DNA from: GAS188 sp963794475
Lineage (GTDB): Bacteria > Pseudomonadota > Alphaproteobacteria > Rhizobiales > Beijerinckiaceae
Assembly: GCA_963794475.1 (NCBI GenBank)
Contig: CAWCDW010000002.1
Location: 310,001-374,000 of the forward strand
Length of the DNA stretch: 64,000 nucleotides
Direction of reading: 5' to 3'
The notes under the pieces are model-generated. The model made no database searches. It saw only the letters and a program-made list of their open reading frames with translations, and was not told where the DNA came from. This document shows positions 62,123 to 64,000 of this stretch, piece after piece (the stretch's first letter is position 1; every line of letters starts with the position of its first letter). The translations under genes and the position numbers were made by a program.

Positions 62123-63199
62123 ATGCGCAACGACCGTCGCCGCCCGTTGAGCTACGCCGACGCCGGCGTTGACATCGATGCGGGGGCGGAGATGGTCGAG
62201 CGCATCAAACCGCTCGTTCGCGCGACCGCGCGACCAGGAGCCGATGCCGAAATCGGCGGCTTCGGCGGTATCTTCGACCTCAGGGCGGCTGGCTTCAAGG
62301 ACCCGGTCCTGGTCGCCGCTAATGACGGGGTGGGCACCAAGGTCAAGATCGCGATTGAATCAGGGCTCAACGGCACGGTCGGCATCGACCTTGTCGCCAT
62401 GTGCGTCAACGACCTCGTGGTGCAAGGGGCCGAGCCTTTGTTCTTCCTCGATTATTTCGCGACGGGCAAGCTCGATCCGGTCGAGGGCGAAAAGCTCGTC
62501 GCGGGGATCGCCGCGGGTTGCCGGGAGGCGGGTTGCGCCCTTATCGGCGGCGAGACCGCCGAGATGCCGGGGCTTTATCGGGGCCGCGACTATGACCTCG
62601 CCGGCTTCGCGGTCGGCGCCGCCGAGCGCGGCACGCTCCTGCCGCGTTCCGACGTCGAGCCTGGAGATGTCGTCCTCGGCCTTGCCTCCTCGGGCGTGCA
62701 TTCGAACGGCTTCTCGCTCGTGCGGCGCGTCGTCGAGAAGAGCGGGATCTCGTGGGGCGAGCCCGCGCCCTTCGACAAGGGCCGAACCCTTGCCGAGGCG
62801 CTGCTGACGCCGACCCGCATCTATGTGAGGGGCGTCCTTGGCGCATTGCGCGACGCCGATGGGAGAGCTGGGCTCAAGGCGCTCGCCCATATCACGGGCG
62901 GAGGCTTCCCGGAGAATATTCCGCGGGTCTTGCCGAAAGCGCTCGGTGTCAGGCTCGAACTTGCGAGCATCGAGGTCCCGCCGGTGTTCCGGTGGCTCGC
63001 AGCGACCGGCCCCATCGCCGAGGACGAGATGCTGCGCGCCTTCAACTGCGGCATCGGCATGGTGGTGATCGCCTCGCGCTCGGGCAGTGAGGTGGTGCGC
63101 CGCGCCTTCGAGGCGCGCGGCGAGCGCGTGAGCCTCATCGGCGAGGTCGCCGAAGCCCCTGGCCCGCGCGTCACCTACCGCGGGCGGCTCGCATTGTGA
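62123..63199 (+). CDS. purM: Phosphoribosylformylglycinamidine cyclo-ligase PurM
   Basis: A 358-residue AIR synthetase, the fifth step of purine synthesis. LSYADAGVDIDAGAEMVERI, ANDGVGTKVKIA, DLVAMCVNDLVVQGAEPLFF, GGETAEMPGLY and HITGGGFPENIPR are all typical. Its stop overlaps the purN start (GTGA). Confidence 0.97.
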   Translation: MRNDRRRPLSYADAGVDIDAGAEMVERIKPLVRATARPGADAEIGGFGGIFDLRAAGFKDPVLVAANDGVGTKVKIAIESGLNGTVGIDLVAMCVNDLVVQGAEPLFFLDYFATGKLDPVEGEKLVAGIAAGCREAGCALIGGETAEMPGLYRGRDYDLAGFAVGAAERGTLLPRSDVEPGDVVLGLASSGVHSNGFSLVRRVVEKSGISWGEPAPFDKGRTLAEALLTPTRIYVRGVLGALRDADGRAGLKALAHITGGGFPENIPRVLPKALGVRLELASIEVPPVFRWLAATGPIAEDEMLRAFNCGIGMVVIASRSGSEVVRRAFEARGERVSLIGEVAEAPGPRVTYRGRLAL

Positions 63200-63837
63200 C
63201 GGGCACCGTCGCGCCGCGCAAAAGGACCGCCATTCTGATCTCGGGGCGCGGCACCAACATGGCGGCCCTCATCGAAGCCGCGAGCGGCGCCGAATATCCG
63301 GCCGAAATCATCCTTGTCGTCTCGAATGTCCCGGACGCTCCCGGGCTTACCCGCGCACAAGCCGCGGGCGTCGCGACGAAGCTCATCGACCATCGCGCCT
63401 TCGCCAAGGATCGCGAGGCCTTCGAGCGCTCGCTCGATGGCGAGCTTTCCGCCCATCGGATCGAGCTCGTTTGCCTCGCGGGCTTCATGCGGCGCTTGAC
63501 GCCCTGGTTCGTGGCGCGCTGGGAAGGGAAGCTTCTCAACATCCACCCTTCCCTACTTCCCGCCTTCACAGGGCTCCGGACCCATGCGCGCGCGCTCGCC
63601 GAAGGCGTGAAACTTCACGGCGCGAGCGTGCATTTCGTGACGGAAGAGCTCGATGAAGGCCCGGTGATCGCGCAATCGGCCGTTCCGGTCCTGCCCGGAG
63701 ACACGGAGGAAGCACTCGCGAGCCGCGTCCTCGACGTCGAAGGCCCCCTCTACGTCGCCTCCTTGCGCTTCGTCGCCTCTGGCGAGGCCAGGCTGGAGGC
63801 TGGCAGCGTCACCTTCGGAAACGAAAGATCTGGCTGA
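63196..63837 (+). CDS. purN: Phosphoribosylglycinamide formyltransferase PurN
   Basis: A 213-residue GART: AILISGRGTNMAALIEAA, LAGFMRRLTPWFV, LNIHPSLLPAFTGLRTHARA with the catalytic Asn and His, and VHFVTEELDEGPVIAQ with the catalytic Asp. It begins with GTG 63196 in the purM stop. Transfers formyl from 10-formyl-THF to GAR. Ends near a hairpin (63847-63865). Confidence 0.96.
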   Translation: MTGTVAPRKRTAILISGRGTNMAALIEAASGAEYPAEIILVVSNVPDAPGLTRAQAAGVATKLIDHRAFAKDREAFERSLDGELSAHRIELVCLAGFMRRLTPWFVARWEGKLLNIHPSLLPAFTGLRTHARALAEGVKLHGASVHFVTEELDEGPVIAQSAVPVLPGDTEEALASRVLDVEGPLYVASLRFVASGEARLEAGSVTFGNERSG

Positions 63838-63856
63838 TCTTCGCGAACGAGCTCCT

Positions 63857-64000
63857 TCAGCTCGTGAGACGCGCCGCCGACCGGAGCCGAATATCGCGAG
63901 CGTCGTGCGCGATCATGCTCTCCCCGCCACCCGCCGCGACGCGCTTTAAGAGCTCGGCGCTTTTGTCGCGCGACACGCGCACCCTGAGGCAAGCGCTTCC
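63857..64000 (-). CDS. Possible C-terminal part of a gene running off the window
   Basis: The minus strand is open from the window edge to a TGA at 63859-63857, 47 codons with G/C in most third positions (ELLKRVAAGGGESMIAHDAR near the middle). It would converge on purN. No family recognised; it could be chance. Confidence 0.35.
   Translation of the reverse strand, partial: GSACLRVRVSRDKSAELLKRVAAGGGESMIAHDARDIRLRSAARLTS

Overview
This window is one stretch of a GC-rich bacterial chromosome (roughly 63-65 % G+C by eye). The gene content points to an alphaproteobacterium of the order Hyphomicrobiales (Rhizobiales). Indicators are two LuxR-type regulators with atypical receivers, an EcfG-like promoter, a form II cox cluster in the S-L-M order, a complete liv transporter followed by a small membrane protein, Bpt, and a Zur-znuABC locus. 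Family and genus cannot be fixed from the sequence alone. No rRNA, tRNA, IS element, prophage or CRISPR array was found.

Layout. 1-4.8 kb: a SMP-30/isochorismatase-like fusion divergent from a D-2-hydroxyacid dehydrogenase and a MmgE/PrpD protein, then a DUF2188 protein. 5-14.4 kb: housekeeping and stress-type small genes (orphan ParA, small secreted proteins, two LuxR regulators facing away from each other, glycine-zipper lipoprotein, hotdog-fold protein, dodecin, DUF2270) and a DUF4239 gene remnant. 14.4-18.8 kb: a frameshifted phospholipase-D-like gene and the zinc-uptake operon znuA-znuC-znuB-zur behind a probable Zur operator. 19-23.5 kb: a DUF1348/PNPOx pair, then a periplasmic alcohol-oxidation set (PQQ dehydrogenase with the lanthanide-type Asp, diheme cytochrome c, cytochrome b561).

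24.2-39.2 kb is the metabolic core. A MHS-type transporter and a QsuB-like 3-dehydroshikimate dehydratase on the plus strand face a minus-strand run: catabolic-looking AroQ and AroE homologue, a second transporter, PcaH and PcaG. Together these can take quinate- or shikimate-type compounds through 3-dehydroshikimate to protocatechuate and open its ring. Between the two halves lies a tightly overlapping polyhydroxyalkanoate operon with a class III synthase (PhaC plus PhaE), an acyl-CoA synthetase, an SDR, a lipocalin-like protein and two alpha/beta-hydrolase-fold proteins, one of which has lost its nucleophile elbow.

39.2-49.7 kb is a molybdenum-hydroxylase locus on the minus strand: coxG, coxS, coxL (form II signature AYRGAGR), coxM, an IorA/IorB pair, a macrodomain protein and the maturation pair CoxD/CoxE. 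50-55.8 kb is a complete branched-chain amino acid ABC transporter (livHMGF, a small membrane protein, livK) ending in a strong terminator. The rest holds an RDD protein, Bpt, Ndk, an LTXXQ-type protein, a frameshifted molybdopterin oxidoreductase, a glycosyltransferase, a secreted Cys protein and purM-purN.

Three genes (phospholipase D, znuA, molybdopterin oxidoreductase) each need exactly one base added or removed to be intact. That suggests either local sequence errors or recent decay, and is flagged in the findings. All family names come from recognising motifs and overall sequence; no database search was run.
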